Of a stretch of 64,000 bases of DNA, positions 31,967 to 42,620 are shown piece after piece; positions within the stretch are counted from its first letter, which is position 1; each line of letters opens with the position of its first letter. Origin of the DNA: Muribaculaceae bacterium (GTDB lineage: Bacteria; Bacteroidota; Bacteroidia; Bacteroidales; Muribaculaceae); the NCBI GenBank assembly GCA_022510405.1, contig JAFLTP010000017.1, positions 1 to 64,000 on the forward strand. Direction: 5' to 3'. Both the position numbers and the translations under genes were made by a program. The notes under the pieces are model-generated. The model saw only the letters and a program-made list of their open reading frames with translations, was not told where the DNA came from and ran no database searches.

Positions 31967-32806
31967 TTGAAACTGAACAAGAGATACCGGATAACAGTGG
32001 AAGATGAATCCTCTTTGGAAAAGCGGATAGACATTACAGCCCGCACTTCATGGATGATTCTGGCTTTGATAGGAATTGCAGTGTTGGCCGGTGCGTTCGG
32101 AATGTTTATCCTTGCGTCAACACCAATGAAAAATTATTTGCCGGGATATCTTAAAGAATCGGAAAGAACTGCAACCGAAGAACAACATATACGGCTTGAT
32201 TCTTTGGCAAAGGTTTATGAAATCAACGAGGCTTACATCACCAGTATTCTGAATGCCCTGAATCCTTCCGAAAAGGATAACCTGAGGACTCGAATGGATC
32301 GAAAACCAACACCATTATCATTGGATTCCCTTGTTTCTGCCAGTGAGGAAGAAAAGAAATTTATGGAAAGGATCAGGGAAAGGGATAAATATAACATCGC
32401 TTATACTTCGCCTGCTGCAGCCCAGACCATGATGTTCCAGTCGGTTAACAAGGCCGCAATTATAACGGATGATTCTAAAAATAAATATCAGGCGGAAATT
32501 ATATTACCCTCCGGATCACCAATTTCAACAATAGCAGAAGGGAAAATCATATCCATCGCATCGTCTCCTAAGGCCTCAGGTGGATATGAAGTGATAATCC
32601 AGCATCCAAAAGGATTCTTAAGCAAAAGCAGTCACCTCTCGAACCTTATGGTGCAACCTGGCGACCGGGTTGCAGCTGGTCAAATCATAGCAGGAGGAAC
32701 ATCCACATCAGGTCAAAAAAACAACCATATTATATTTGAACTATGGCACGATGGAGACCCCTTAATACCATCGAGATATCTGAACGGAGGGGTAACATCT
32801 AATTAA
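31967..32806 (+). CDS. M23 family peptidoglycan endopeptidase-like protein
   Basis: 279 aa; one TM, HPKGFLSKSSHLSNLMVQPGDRVAAGQIIA; TTG start. Confidence 0.85.
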   Translation: MKLNKRYRITVEDESSLEKRIDITARTSWMILALIGIAVLAGAFGMFILASTPMKNYLPGYLKESERTATEEQHIRLDSLAKVYEINEAYITSILNALNPSEKDNLRTRMDRKPTPLSLDSLVSASEEEKKFMERIRERDKYNIAYTSPAAAQTMMFQSVNKAAIITDDSKNKYQAEIILPSGSPISTIAEGKIISIASSPKASGGYEVIIQHPKGFLSKSSHLSNLMVQPGDRVAAGQIIAGGTSTSGQKNNHIIFELWHDGDPLIPSRYLNGGVTSN

Positions 32807-32834
32807 AGAACCTGAAATAAAAGCAAAATATAAA

Positions 32835-33995
32835 ATGAAAAATATTGCTGTATTAGGTAGCACAGGAAGTATCGGTACCCAAACACTTGATATAGTAGAA
32901 TCCCATCCAGACCTATTTAAAGTATCAGTACTGACAGCTAACAATAACTGGAAGTTGTTGGCATCCCAAGCAAAGAAATTTCATCCGTCATTAGTAGTTA
33001 TCACTAATGAATCTTATTATCTGCCACTAAAAGAAGCACTTAAAGGCACTGAGATAAAAGTGGAAAGTGGCAATGAAAGTCTTGCTGTTGCACCGGAATA
33101 TGACGAAGTGGATATAGTAGTGACAGCATTAGTGGGTTATAGCGGTTTGATTCCAACGATAAACGCGATAAAAAAAGGAAAGACAATAGCACTCGCAAAT
33201 AAAGAAACCTTGGTGGTGGCAGGGGAAATAATAACAAAATTAGCCAAAGAAAACCAAGTAAAGATACTTCCGGTGGATAGCGAACATTCAGCTATTTTCC
33301 AATGCTTGCAAGGGGAAGAACATAAAAATATGTCAAAAATACTCCTAACTGCGAGCGGTGGACCCTTCCGTACCTTATCTAAGGAAGAATTAAAAAATGT
33401 GACGGTCGCACAGGCACTCAACCATCCAAATTGGGATATGGGTGCCAAAGTTACAATTGATTCCGCTTCTATGATGAACAAGGGTTTTGAAATGATCGAG
33501 GCCAAATGGTTGTTTAATTGCGATCCTTCAGATATAGAGATTCTTGTACATCCACAAAGCCTTGTTCATTCCATGGTACAATTCTGCGATGGTTCCGTAA
33601 AGGCCCAAATCGGCATACCGGATATGAGAATACCTATCCAATATGCCCTTTCCTATCCCGACCGGTTGGATTCACCGGGATTTGTTTTGGATTGGAATAA
33701 AGTGAATCAACTGACATTCGAAAAGCCGGATATGAATAAATTTCCCTTGCTTCGACTTGCGTTTGAATCGATAAAAAAAGGTGGCAATATGCCTTGTATT
33801 TTAAATGCAGCCAATGAAGTTGCCAACAAAGCTTTTCTTGAAGGTAAAATTTCATTCGTGATGATGCCTGAGGTGGTTGAAAAGATGATGAATGAGATAT
33901 CCTTTATAAATAATCCTACTTTAGAAGAATTGGTTTTCACGAATAAAGAGACCAGAGAAAAAGCACAAAATTGGGTGAAAACACATTGTTTATAA
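32835..33995 (+). CDS. dxr: 1-deoxy-D-xylulose-5-phosphate reductoisomerase
   Basis: 386 aa; LGSTGSIGTQTLDIV, NKETLVVAGE, SEHSAIFQCL. Confidence 0.97.
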   Translation: MKNIAVLGSTGSIGTQTLDIVESHPDLFKVSVLTANNNWKLLASQAKKFHPSLVVITNESYYLPLKEALKGTEIKVESGNESLAVAPEYDEVDIVVTALVGYSGLIPTINAIKKGKTIALANKETLVVAGEIITKLAKENQVKILPVDSEHSAIFQCLQGEEHKNMSKILLTASGGPFRTLSKEELKNVTVAQALNHPNWDMGAKVTIDSASMMNKGFEMIEAKWLFNCDPSDIEILVHPQSLVHSMVQFCDGSVKAQIGIPDMRIPIQYALSYPDRLDSPGFVLDWNKVNQLTFEKPDMNKFPLLRLAFESIKKGGNMPCILNAANEVANKAFLEGKISFVMMPEVVEKMMNEISFINNPTLEELVFTNKETREKAQNWVKTHCL

Positions 33996-34101
33996 CAATT
34001 TTCACGTTATAATTTGAAGGGTCGATTATTTCTTTCAAATCATATACCCTTCTCCTTTCTCCTCAAAAAATAAAAATATAATTTAAAACTAACTTCTTAC
34101 A

Positions 34102-35601
34102 TTGGATACATTTTTAATTAAAGCCACCCAATTAATACTCGCATTTGCGATACTTGTAATTATTCATGAATTCGGACATTTCCTGTTCGCTCGTTTATTT
34201 GGGGTAAAAGTAGAAAAGTTCTATATTTTCTTTGATCCATGGACAGAATTATTCAAGTGGAAACCGAAGAAATACATCGGAGGTTTAGGCAAACATAAAA
34301 ATATTTCTGACCAACCTGAATTGACAGCCGAGCAACAGAAAGAGTTGGAACAAAAATGCGAGGAGGAAGAGGCTAAGGCAGTGGCAAACGGCGCGCCAAA
34401 GAAAAAGAAATCCTTCTGGGGAAATACAGAGTATGGGATAGGCTGGTTGCCTTTGGGAGGATATTGTAAAATTGCGGGTATGATAGATGAATCTATGGAT
34501 ACCGAGCAAATGAAAAAGGAGCCGCAGGATTGGGAATTTCGTTCTAAGCCTGCTTGGCAACGACTGCTGATAATGATAGCAGGTGTCCTTTTCAATTTTC
34601 TTTTGGCCATATTGATTTACGCCGGAATAGTTTATGCCACCGGTGAAAAATATGTACCCTTCGAAGAAGCAAAGATGGGTATGGCATATTCCGGAGAAGC
34701 CCAAAAGATAGGATTCCATGATGGAGATATTCCATTATATGCAGACGGTGAAAAGCTTGACAACCCCAATGAGGCCAGAATGAAAATGATTCAGGCTTCT
34801 ACGGTGACTGTGCTTCGGAATGGTAAAGACACCCTGGACATAAAGATTCCTGAAAAATTTATATTTGCATTAGATCATGAGGCCAAAAGCGATACTGCAG
34901 TAATCGCATTGATGACCTACCGTATACCGACGCGTATTACCCAAGTCATGCCAGGCGAAGGGGCAGCAAAAGCAGGAATTAAAGTTGGAGATGAGATAAT
35001 CGCAATAGACTCCACGGCTACCCCGTCGCTCGATAGATTTATGGAAACCTTGCAAGGCCATGAAAACGCCACTGTGGACTTGACAGTAGTAAGGAAAAAC
35101 AATGAAGCCAATGATACACTTGTAATACCGGTGGTGTTATCTGAAAATTCCAAAATGGGTGTAGGTCTTGAAGTGGATCCGTCAGCCTTCTATAATTCCA
35201 AAGAAATAAAATATTCACTTTTACAGTCTGTACCAAAAGGGATAAGCATGGGTACAGATCGGCTGACATCCTATGCACAGAGTATGAAATTGGTATTCAC
35301 AAAAGAAGGTGCCAAGAGTGTGGGAGGATTCGGTTCTTTGGGAGCTATATTCCCCGAAAAATGGGATTGGATCGCATTCTGGAACATTGCAGCGTTTCTT
35401 TCAGTGGCACTTGCCTTCATGAATATATTGCCCATACCTGCGCTTGATGGGGGCCATGTTCTATTTCTACTTTATGAAGTTGTGACACGTAGAAAGCCGT
35501 CGGAGAAATTCTTGGAATATGCTCAGATGGTGGGTATGAGTTTACTCATCATATTGTTGATATATGCCAACGGAATGGATATTGTGAGATTGTTTAAGTA
35601 A
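34102..35601 (+). CDS. rseP: RIP metalloprotease RseP
   Basis: 499 aa; HEFGHFLFAR, PDZ region, NILPIPALDGGH. Confidence 0.95.
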   Translation: MDTFLIKATQLILAFAILVIIHEFGHFLFARLFGVKVEKFYIFFDPWTELFKWKPKKYIGGLGKHKNISDQPELTAEQQKELEQKCEEEEAKAVANGAPKKKKSFWGNTEYGIGWLPLGGYCKIAGMIDESMDTEQMKKEPQDWEFRSKPAWQRLLIMIAGVLFNFLLAILIYAGIVYATGEKYVPFEEAKMGMAYSGEAQKIGFHDGDIPLYADGEKLDNPNEARMKMIQASTVTVLRNGKDTLDIKIPEKFIFALDHEAKSDTAVIALMTYRIPTRITQVMPGEGAAKAGIKVGDEIIAIDSTATPSLDRFMETLQGHENATVDLTVVRKNNEANDTLVIPVVLSENSKMGVGLEVDPSAFYNSKEIKYSLLQSVPKGISMGTDRLTSYAQSMKLVFTKEGAKSVGGFGSLGAIFPEKWDWIAFWNIAAFLSVALAFMNILPIPALDGGHVLFLLYEVVTRRKPSEKFLEYAQMVGMSLLIILLIYANGMDIVRLFK

Positions 35602-35610
35602 TTATCAAAG

Positions 35611-36789
35611 ATGAAAAAGATAGTTCTTAAAAACGGGAAAGAAGAATCGATACTACGCCATCATCCATGGGTATTTTCAGGCGCTATTGCAAAAATAGAG
35701 CCGGAGGTTCAAGAGGGCGAATTGATAGAAGTTTTCTCATCCAAGGGTAAGAAATTGGCTACGGGCCACTATCAAATAGGAAGCATCGCAGTGAGAATTC
35801 TCGAATTCGGCGAAACAACTCTTCAAGATAATTTTTATGCTGCCAGATTGACATCTGCTTTCAATCTTAGAAAAGCATTAAATCTTGTTCGACCGGACAA
35901 CAATTGCTATAGGCTGGTGCATGGAGAAGGAGATTTTTTACCCGGTCTTGTTGTAGATATTTACGGGAATACGGCTGTGATGCAGGCTCATTCACCCGGG
36001 ATGCATTTCGAGAGGATGAAAATAGCCGAGTCTTTGGTGTCATTGCCGGAGGCCAACATTAAAAATGTATATTACAAAAGCGATACCACACTTCCATTCA
36101 AAGCCAACCTTGATCCGGTGAACGATTATATAGTGGGCTGCTACGACGGAAGTCTGGCATTGGAAAATGGACTTCAATTTAATATTGACTGGCTGAAAGG
36201 TCAAAAGACGGGATTTTTTATAGATCAAAGAGAAAACCGGAAGTTGCTTGAAAATTTTTCCAAAGGAAGGAATGTGCTAAACATGTTCTGTTACACCGGA
36301 GGATTTTCGGTTTATGCCATGAGAGGCGATGCAGAGAAAGTGATATCAGTAGATTCTTCATCAAAAGCCATTGAATTGACCGAAGCCAATATCAATTTAA
36401 ATTTCCCGTTTGATAATCGTCATGTAGCAGTAGCCGAAGATGCATTCAAATATCTTGATTCCATAGGCAAAGATGATTTTGACTTGATAATACTTGATCC
36501 ACCCGCCTTTGCAAAGCATAGAAGCGCTTTGAAAAACGGACTTATAGGATATAGGAAACTTAATTACAAGGCATTTGAAAAAATCAGGAAAGGTGGTATC
36601 ATCTTCACCTTCTCATGTTCACAGGTTGTGACAAAAGAAATGTTCAGACTTGCAGTATTCACCGCAGCGTCACAATCGGGAAGGAAAGTTAGAATACTTC
36701 ACCAACTCACTCAACCGGCCGACCATCCTGTGGATATCTCCCACCCTGAAGGCGAATATTTAAAGGGGTTAGTTTTGTATGTGGAATGA
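35611..36789 (+). CDS. Class I SAM-dependent rRNA methyltransferase (RlmI-like)
   Basis: 392 aa; PUA N-domain, GFFIDQRENR, NMFCYTGGFSVYA, LDPPAFAK. Confidence 0.93.
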   Translation: MKKIVLKNGKEESILRHHPWVFSGAIAKIEPEVQEGELIEVFSSKGKKLATGHYQIGSIAVRILEFGETTLQDNFYAARLTSAFNLRKALNLVRPDNNCYRLVHGEGDFLPGLVVDIYGNTAVMQAHSPGMHFERMKIAESLVSLPEANIKNVYYKSDTTLPFKANLDPVNDYIVGCYDGSLALENGLQFNIDWLKGQKTGFFIDQRENRKLLENFSKGRNVLNMFCYTGGFSVYAMRGDAEKVISVDSSSKAIELTEANINLNFPFDNRHVAVAEDAFKYLDSIGKDDFDLIILDPPAFAKHRSALKNGLIGYRKLNYKAFEKIRKGGIIFTFSCSQVVTKEMFRLAVFTAASQSGRKVRILHQLTQPADHPVDISHPEGEYLKGLVLYVE

Positions 36790-36821
36790 GTTGTGAGTTG
36801 TGAGTGTTAAGTGAAAAGTAA
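36787..36821. repeat. Heptamer array beginning at the methyltransferase stop codon
   Basis: TGAGTTG TGAGTTG TGAGTGT TAAGTGA AAAGTAA. Confidence 0.8.
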
Positions 36822-36845
36822 ATTTGAGATAAAAAATATTAAATA

Positions 36846-38870
36846 ATGAAATCTATACTCGCTACTATGTTGGCATCATCAATTGCACTAACAGCATCCG
36901 CTGTGGTTGACAAAAATTTTGATTATCATGTAGACCGTTTTGCCGATATCGAAGTGCTTCGATACGAGGTTCCGGAATTTGACAGACTTACCCCCCAACA
37001 GAGAATTATGATTTATTATCTATCTCAGGCGGCTCAAGCAGGAAGGGACATAATATGGGATCAGAATGGTAAATACAATCTGCAGATTAGGAAACTCTTG
37101 GAAAATATCTATACCGGTTTTGCTGGTAACAAAAACTCAAAAGACTACAAGGCTTTTGAAAAATATATGAAACAGGTGTGGTTTGGCAATGGCATACACC
37201 ATCATTATTCCACCGACAAATTCACACCGGAATTTTCAGAAGCATTTTTCACTGAGCAAGTAGCACTTCTACCGGATTCAGCGTTGCCCTTGCAACCGGG
37301 TCAGACTCGAGAGGAACTCATATCTATTTTAACACCCGTCATATTTGATCCCACAGTGATGCCCAAAAGAGTTTTTCAAGATGGTGCATATGACGTGGTT
37401 GTGAATTCAGCATCCAATCTATATGGTGAAGGAGTGACTCAAAAAGAAGTGGAGGACTTTTACAATTCTTTAAAAAATCCCAATGATCCGGAACCCATTT
37501 CTTATGGTCTAAATTCACGAATCGTAAAAGAAGACGGAAAAATTAAGGAAGAGGTTTATCATTTGAATGGTTTGTATGGTCCGGCCATTGCAAAAATAAT
37601 TTATTGGTTGGACATGGCTAAGAGTGTGGCGGAAAATGACGCGCAGAAGGCCTATATAACCAAATTGATTGATTATTACGTGACCGGTGATTTAAAACTT
37701 TTCGATGAATATTCAATTTTATGGGCAGAAGAAACTGATGGAGACGTGGATTTCGTAAACGGATTTATAGAAAGTTACGGAGATCCCCTCGGCATGACAG
37801 GTTCATGGGAATCATATGTGAATTTCAAGAATCAAGCCTCAACCAAACGAACTGAAACGATAGCCTCAAATGCACAATGGTTTGAAGACAACTCCCCTAT
37901 GGACTCGAGATTCAAAAAAGATAAGGTTAAAGGTGTATCTGCCAAAGTTATCAACGCAGCAATGCTTGCCGGCGATGCTTTTCCTTCAACAGCAATAGGA
38001 ATCAATTTACCGAACGCCAACTGGATCAGGGCGGCCCATGGTTCAAAATCTGTGACACTCGAAAATATCACAGAGGCTTATGATATGGCATCACATGGGA
38101 ACGGGTTTAATGAAGAATTCGTGATTGATGCACCAACCTCTAAAATTATGGATGATTATCTTTATATCACGGATATGTTGCATACCGATCTTCATGAATG
38201 TTTGGGGCACGCTTCAGGCCAATTGTTGCCTGGAGTAGATCCAGACGCATTGAAAGAAAACGGTTCAGCACTTGAAGAAGCAAGAGCAGATTTATTCGCA
38301 TTATATTATTTACCGGACAATAAACTCATAGAACTCGGAATTCTTGATAATCCGGATGCTTATAAAGCAGAGTATTATAAATATATGTTGAATGGTCTTA
38401 TGACACAACTAAACCGAATCGAACCAGGTAAGGATATAGAGGAAGCCCATATGCGCAACCGCCAACTAATAGCGGCCTGGATACTTGATCATGGCAAGAA
38501 AGACAAGGTTGTGGAATTGGTAAAGAAAAACGGCAAGACATATGTCAAAATAAATGACTATAAGAAAATGAGAGGCCTAATCGGTGAACTTCTTGCGGAA
38601 ATCCAGAGGATAAAGAGCGAGGGTGATTATGAAGCCGGAGCAGCCCTTATCAATAAATATGCAGTGAAAGTGAATCAGAATCTTCATAAGGAAGTTCTTG
38701 ACAGGTTTGCCACACTTGATATTCCTCCATATCGTGGTTTCATTAATCCGGTAATGATACCGGTATTGGGAGACAATGGAGAAATTGTAGATGTGACACT
38801 TCAATATGGGGAAACCTATCCGGAACAAATGCTTCGTCTGAGCAACGATTTCAAAACATTAGGATATTAA
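36846..38870 (+). CDS. Dipeptidyl-peptidase 3 family protein (M49)
   Basis: 674 aa; LHECLGHASGQ HExxGH motif, EEARAD. Confidence 0.92.
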   Translation: MKSILATMLASSIALTASAVVDKNFDYHVDRFADIEVLRYEVPEFDRLTPQQRIMIYYLSQAAQAGRDIIWDQNGKYNLQIRKLLENIYTGFAGNKNSKDYKAFEKYMKQVWFGNGIHHHYSTDKFTPEFSEAFFTEQVALLPDSALPLQPGQTREELISILTPVIFDPTVMPKRVFQDGAYDVVVNSASNLYGEGVTQKEVEDFYNSLKNPNDPEPISYGLNSRIVKEDGKIKEEVYHLNGLYGPAIAKIIYWLDMAKSVAENDAQKAYITKLIDYYVTGDLKLFDEYSILWAEETDGDVDFVNGFIESYGDPLGMTGSWESYVNFKNQASTKRTETIASNAQWFEDNSPMDSRFKKDKVKGVSAKVINAAMLAGDAFPSTAIGINLPNANWIRAAHGSKSVTLENITEAYDMASHGNGFNEEFVIDAPTSKIMDDYLYITDMLHTDLHECLGHASGQLLPGVDPDALKENGSALEEARADLFALYYLPDNKLIELGILDNPDAYKAEYYKYMLNGLMTQLNRIEPGKDIEEAHMRNRQLIAAWILDHGKKDKVVELVKKNGKTYVKINDYKKMRGLIGELLAEIQRIKSEGDYEAGAALINKYAVKVNQNLHKEVLDRFATLDIPPYRGFINPVMIPVLGDNGEIVDVTLQYGETYPEQMLRLSNDFKTLGY

Positions 38871-38888
38871 GGGATTCATAATTCCTTT

Positions 38889-39548
38889 ATGCAGACTATT
38901 ACAATAAATAACCTTCTCCCTAATGTTTTCAAAGGAATGGAGGAATCTTCCCAAATCCGTGAGTCACGGATTTGGGAAAATCCTTCTTTTAATTTCCATA
39001 AAGGCTGCAGGATATGTATTCATGCTGAATCCGGCGGAGGTAAGTCTTCTCTTTTAAGTTTTATTTATGGAAATAGGAATGATTATCAAGGGAAAATTTT
39101 GTTTGACGGTGAAAATATCCGGAATCTTAACATTTCCCAATGGTGTGATATCCGACAAGGAACGATTGCACTACTTCCTCAGGAGATGAGACTTTTTCCG
39201 GAACTAACTGCAATTGAAAATATCCAACTAAAAAACGGTCTGACAAATAATAAAAATCAGGAAGAGATTGATGAGATGTTAAACCTTCTCGGGATTCTTG
39301 ACAAGAAGCATTCACCGGTAGGGAAAATGAGTATAGGTCAACAACAACGGGTAGCTATCATCAGAACCCTTTGTCAACCCTTCGATTTCATTTTCCTTGA
39401 TGAACCGGTGAGTCATCTCGACGAAGCAAACAATAAGACTGTGGCAAGATTGGTGGAAAGAGAAGCGAATAAGAATAATTCAGGAATTATTGCAACTTCT
39501 GTAGGGAACCATCTGATGCTTGATAAAGCAGAATTCATAAACCTATGA
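38889..39548 (+). CDS. ABC transporter ATP-binding protein
   Basis: 219 aa; AESGGGKSSLLSF, MSIGQQQRVAIIR, FIFLDEPVSHLD. Confidence 0.9.
   Translation: MQTITINNLLPNVFKGMEESSQIRESRIWENPSFNFHKGCRICIHAESGGGKSSLLSFIYGNRNDYQGKILFDGENIRNLNISQWCDIRQGTIALLPQEMRLFPELTAIENIQLKNGLTNNKNQEEIDEMLNLLGILDKKHSPVGKMSIGQQQRVAIIRTLCQPFDFIFLDEPVSHLDEANNKTVARLVEREANKNNSGIIATSVGNHLMLDKAEFINL
38948..38978. repeat. 31-nt perfect interrupted palindrome
   Basis: TTCCCAAATCCGTGA-g-TCACGGATTTGGGAA within the ABC ATPase gene. Confidence 0.95.
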
Positions 39549-40732
39549 AAAAGATAGGACTAAGCACCCTTCTTAAAAAGAACCTGTCAAAAGGTCAACT
39601 TATAGGCTATTCAATTGCCAATTTAATAGGATTGACAGTGATATTATCGGGCATACTTTTCTATTGTGACAGCCGACACCACAGAAAAACAGATGACAAA
39701 TATTTTTCTGAAGACTATATAGTAGTGTCGAAAGAAGTTAAGGGAATCAATCTTGAGCCCGTGGCCTTCACACAAGAAGAATTAAAAGAAATAGGTTCCC
39801 AACCATGGGTTAAAAAATTCGGCGTATTCACTCCGGCAGATTTTTCTGTGAGCGCCTCCATAAATATGGGTGGAAAGGGGATGTCGACCTATCTGTTTTT
39901 TGAATCGGTACCTGATGATTTTTTTGATGTGATACCAAACGGATGGGAATTTGATCCTAATAAGAACTTTGTTCCTATAGTATTGAATAAAGATTATCTG
40001 GCTCTTTATAATTTTGGATTCGCCTTACCTCAGGGTCTGCCTCAATTGAGTGAAGAAATGATCGGGACCGTACCGTTAAAATTATTAATTAAAGGTAAAA
40101 ACGGTCGGACGGAAATATTTGACGCAGGTGTTGTAGGCTTTTCTTCACGCTTAAACACAATAGCAGTGCCACAAGATTTTATGGACTGGGCTAATTCAAA
40201 ATTTTCCGTAGATAACACTCCGGAGATATCCAGACTTATTATAAAGATAGACAGACTTAATTCAAATGTCTATGAAAAATTCCTTACTGAGCATGGTTTG
40301 GAAATTGCCGGAGACAAAGAAGGAGATTCAAAAGTGTCAGAATTTTTGGGATTGGTATCAGGTGTTGTAGCCGCAATTGGAGTGATAATAGCACTGCTTG
40401 CACTTTTTATTCTTTTACTGAGTATCTTCCTTCTGCTTCAAAAGAGTCGTCCTATGCTGCGGAATCTTATACTATTGGGTTATTCACCTCTCCAACCGGC
40501 AAAATATTATATAGGATTGGTATTAAAAATCAACGCTATGATTACTTTGCTTGCAGTTGGATTTACTTTCATAAGCAGATTAATATGGCACAAATCTTTG
40601 ATAAGTCTGGGATTGGGAGACGGTAACGTTCTTTTTATGCTTGGCGCGGCACTTCTCTATTTCATAATTATTTCTGTTGTCAATATAATTGTGATTCGAA
40701 GACATCTTTTTTCTATATGGAAAACCAATTAA
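39545..40732 (+). CDS. ABC transporter permease (FtsX/LolE-like)
   Basis: 395 aa; N-terminal TM, large periplasmic domain, three C-terminal TMs; overlaps ATPase stop. Confidence 0.8.
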   Translation: MKKIGLSTLLKKNLSKGQLIGYSIANLIGLTVILSGILFYCDSRHHRKTDDKYFSEDYIVVSKEVKGINLEPVAFTQEELKEIGSQPWVKKFGVFTPADFSVSASINMGGKGMSTYLFFESVPDDFFDVIPNGWEFDPNKNFVPIVLNKDYLALYNFGFALPQGLPQLSEEMIGTVPLKLLIKGKNGRTEIFDAGVVGFSSRLNTIAVPQDFMDWANSKFSVDNTPEISRLIIKIDRLNSNVYEKFLTEHGLEIAGDKEGDSKVSEFLGLVSGVVAAIGVIIALLALFILLLSIFLLLQKSRPMLRNLILLGYSPLQPAKYYIGLVLKINAMITLLAVGFTFISRLIWHKSLISLGLGDGNVLFMLGAALLYFIIISVVNIIVIRRHLFSIWKTN

Positions 40733-40741
40733 TAACTCCTA

Positions 40742-41527
40742 ATGAAAACCAATCTTCATAGTCATACACAATACTGCGACGGCCGTTCCTCAATGGAAGA
40801 GATAATTTCTGCAGCACTTGAAGCCGGGTTTTCGACCTGGGGCTTTTCGCCTCATGCTCCAATCAGTTTGGAAAGTCCTTGCAATATGAAGATAGAAGAT
40901 GTCTCGCTCTATCTAAAAGAAATTGAAAGATTGAGAAAATTATTTCCCGGTATTAAAATTCTTGCCGGAATGGAAGTGGATTATCTTGATGATGACAATG
41001 GACCTTCTTCACCACAAGTAAAAGATTACGGTTTGGACTATGTGATAGGATCAGTACATTTCATTCCAAATCAAGAAGGGGAATTCTTTGATATCGATGG
41101 CTCTCCGGAACGTTTTAAACGAATATTAAACGAGCATTTTAAGGGAGATTTGAATTATGTGGTGAGGACTTTCTGGGAACAGACACGGAAGATGATAGCA
41201 GCCGGAGGATTAAATATTGTGGGTCATATCGATAAAATAGCCTTGAATGCCTCGTTTGTAAATCCGGAAATTGAGAATGATCCAGAATATAAAAAGATGG
41301 CAGAGGAAACCATTGACCTGGCAATAAAAAAGGGTCTTCAATTAGAGATAAATACCAAGCACTGGGAAAAATATGGTCGCTTCTTCCCAAATCCACATTA
41401 TTGGGCACATATCATAAATTCGGGTATCAAGATGCCGATAAATTCCGATGCCCATTATGCTGACAGAATAGAATCGGGAATATCCCAAGCAGTTACACTT
41501 CTAAATACTCTAAACTTAAAAATATGA
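40742..41527 (+). CDS. PHP-domain histidinol-phosphatase-like protein
   Basis: 261 aa; NLHSHTQYCDGRSSMEE, GFSPHAP, GHIDKIA, NSDAH. Confidence 0.9.
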   Translation: MKTNLHSHTQYCDGRSSMEEIISAALEAGFSTWGFSPHAPISLESPCNMKIEDVSLYLKEIERLRKLFPGIKILAGMEVDYLDDDNGPSSPQVKDYGLDYVIGSVHFIPNQEGEFFDIDGSPERFKRILNEHFKGDLNYVVRTFWEQTRKMIAAGGLNIVGHIDKIALNASFVNPEIENDPEYKKMAEETIDLAIKKGLQLEINTKHWEKYGRFFPNPHYWAHIINSGIKMPINSDAHYADRIESGISQAVTLLNTLNLKI

Positions 41528-42420
41528 AAAATTCAATTAAGGGTTTAACTTTATTCATTTTACTTTTATCAAACTTTAATTTTATATCATTCGCCCAAGG
41601 TGTGGAAAACAAAGAATATCCGATAGAAATACCATTATGGGATAATAAGAAATCATCCCATAGCAACAATCTTCCGAATGATGCTGAAACGGTGGAAAAT
41701 CCCGGATGGATAAATATGGTTACAAAACCTGAATTGTATGTATATCCGGCAGAAAATCCGAATGGGAAGGCTATTCTTTTATGTCCGGGAGGAGGATATT
41801 CAGGAGTTGCGATAAAACATGAAGGAAAAGATTGGGCTAAATTTTTGAATCCTGAAGGGATTACATTATCTGTCTTAAAATACCGAATGCCAAATAAAAA
41901 TTCTGAAGTGCCTTATGAAGATGTTGTGAGAGCATTAGAAATATTGCATGAAAACTCTTCACACTGGGGAATCAATCCAAGTATGATAGGAATAGCCGGA
42001 GCTTCGGCTGGTGGTCATTTGGCATCCACGATGGCCACCCACTTAAATGATGAAACGTTGAAACCTGCATTCCAAGTTTTGCTTTACCCTGTGATCACCA
42101 TGGATGAAACATTCACCCACATGGGATCGAGGGAAAACCTATTGGGAGAAAATCCCACTTCGGAAAAAGTTAAATATTATAGCAACGAATTAAACGTAAG
42201 CGCCCAGACTCCACCTTCTTTTATTGCCTTATCATCGGATGATAGAGTTGTACCGGTCAAAAATTCGCTTGTGTATTATGAAGCTTTAATTAAAAATGGA
42301 ATACCGGCAGCTTTGTTCATTTATCCCACAGGAGGCCACGGTTGGGGCTACAATCCGGATTTCCCTTATAATGAAGCCTGGACATTTGAACTAATCAATT
42401 GGCTTAACAATATCAAATAA
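41524..42420 (+). CDS. Alpha/beta hydrolase (acetylxylan esterase-like)
   Basis: 298 aa, signal peptide; LCPGGGYSGVA, GASAGGHLAST. Confidence 0.9.
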   Translation: MKNSIKGLTLFILLLSNFNFISFAQGVENKEYPIEIPLWDNKKSSHSNNLPNDAETVENPGWINMVTKPELYVYPAENPNGKAILLCPGGGYSGVAIKHEGKDWAKFLNPEGITLSVLKYRMPNKNSEVPYEDVVRALEILHENSSHWGINPSMIGIAGASAGGHLASTMATHLNDETLKPAFQVLLYPVITMDETFTHMGSRENLLGENPTSEKVKYYSNELNVSAQTPPSFIALSSDDRVVPVKNSLVYYEALIKNGIPAALFIYPTGGHGWGYNPDFPYNEAWTFELINWLNNIK

Positions 42421-42439
42421 TAAATAAATTCTTAGAAAT

Positions 42440-42475
42440 TGACCTCGGTTCTTCAATAAGAATCGGGGTTTTCTT
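42440..42475 (+). terminator. Rho-independent terminator
   Basis: CCTCGGTTCTT-caat-AAGAATCGGGG followed by TTTTC. Confidence 0.75.
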
Positions 42476-42620
42476 TCTTTATGTAAACAAATTTGTGTTA
42501 ATTTAACATAAAATTGGAGTGATTTTTGTATTTCAATGTAATAACTTTATCAAATTTGCATTGTCTAAATAGAAACAAAATATCATTTATCACCTAAAAG
42601 ATAAAAGATTTCCTAACAAC

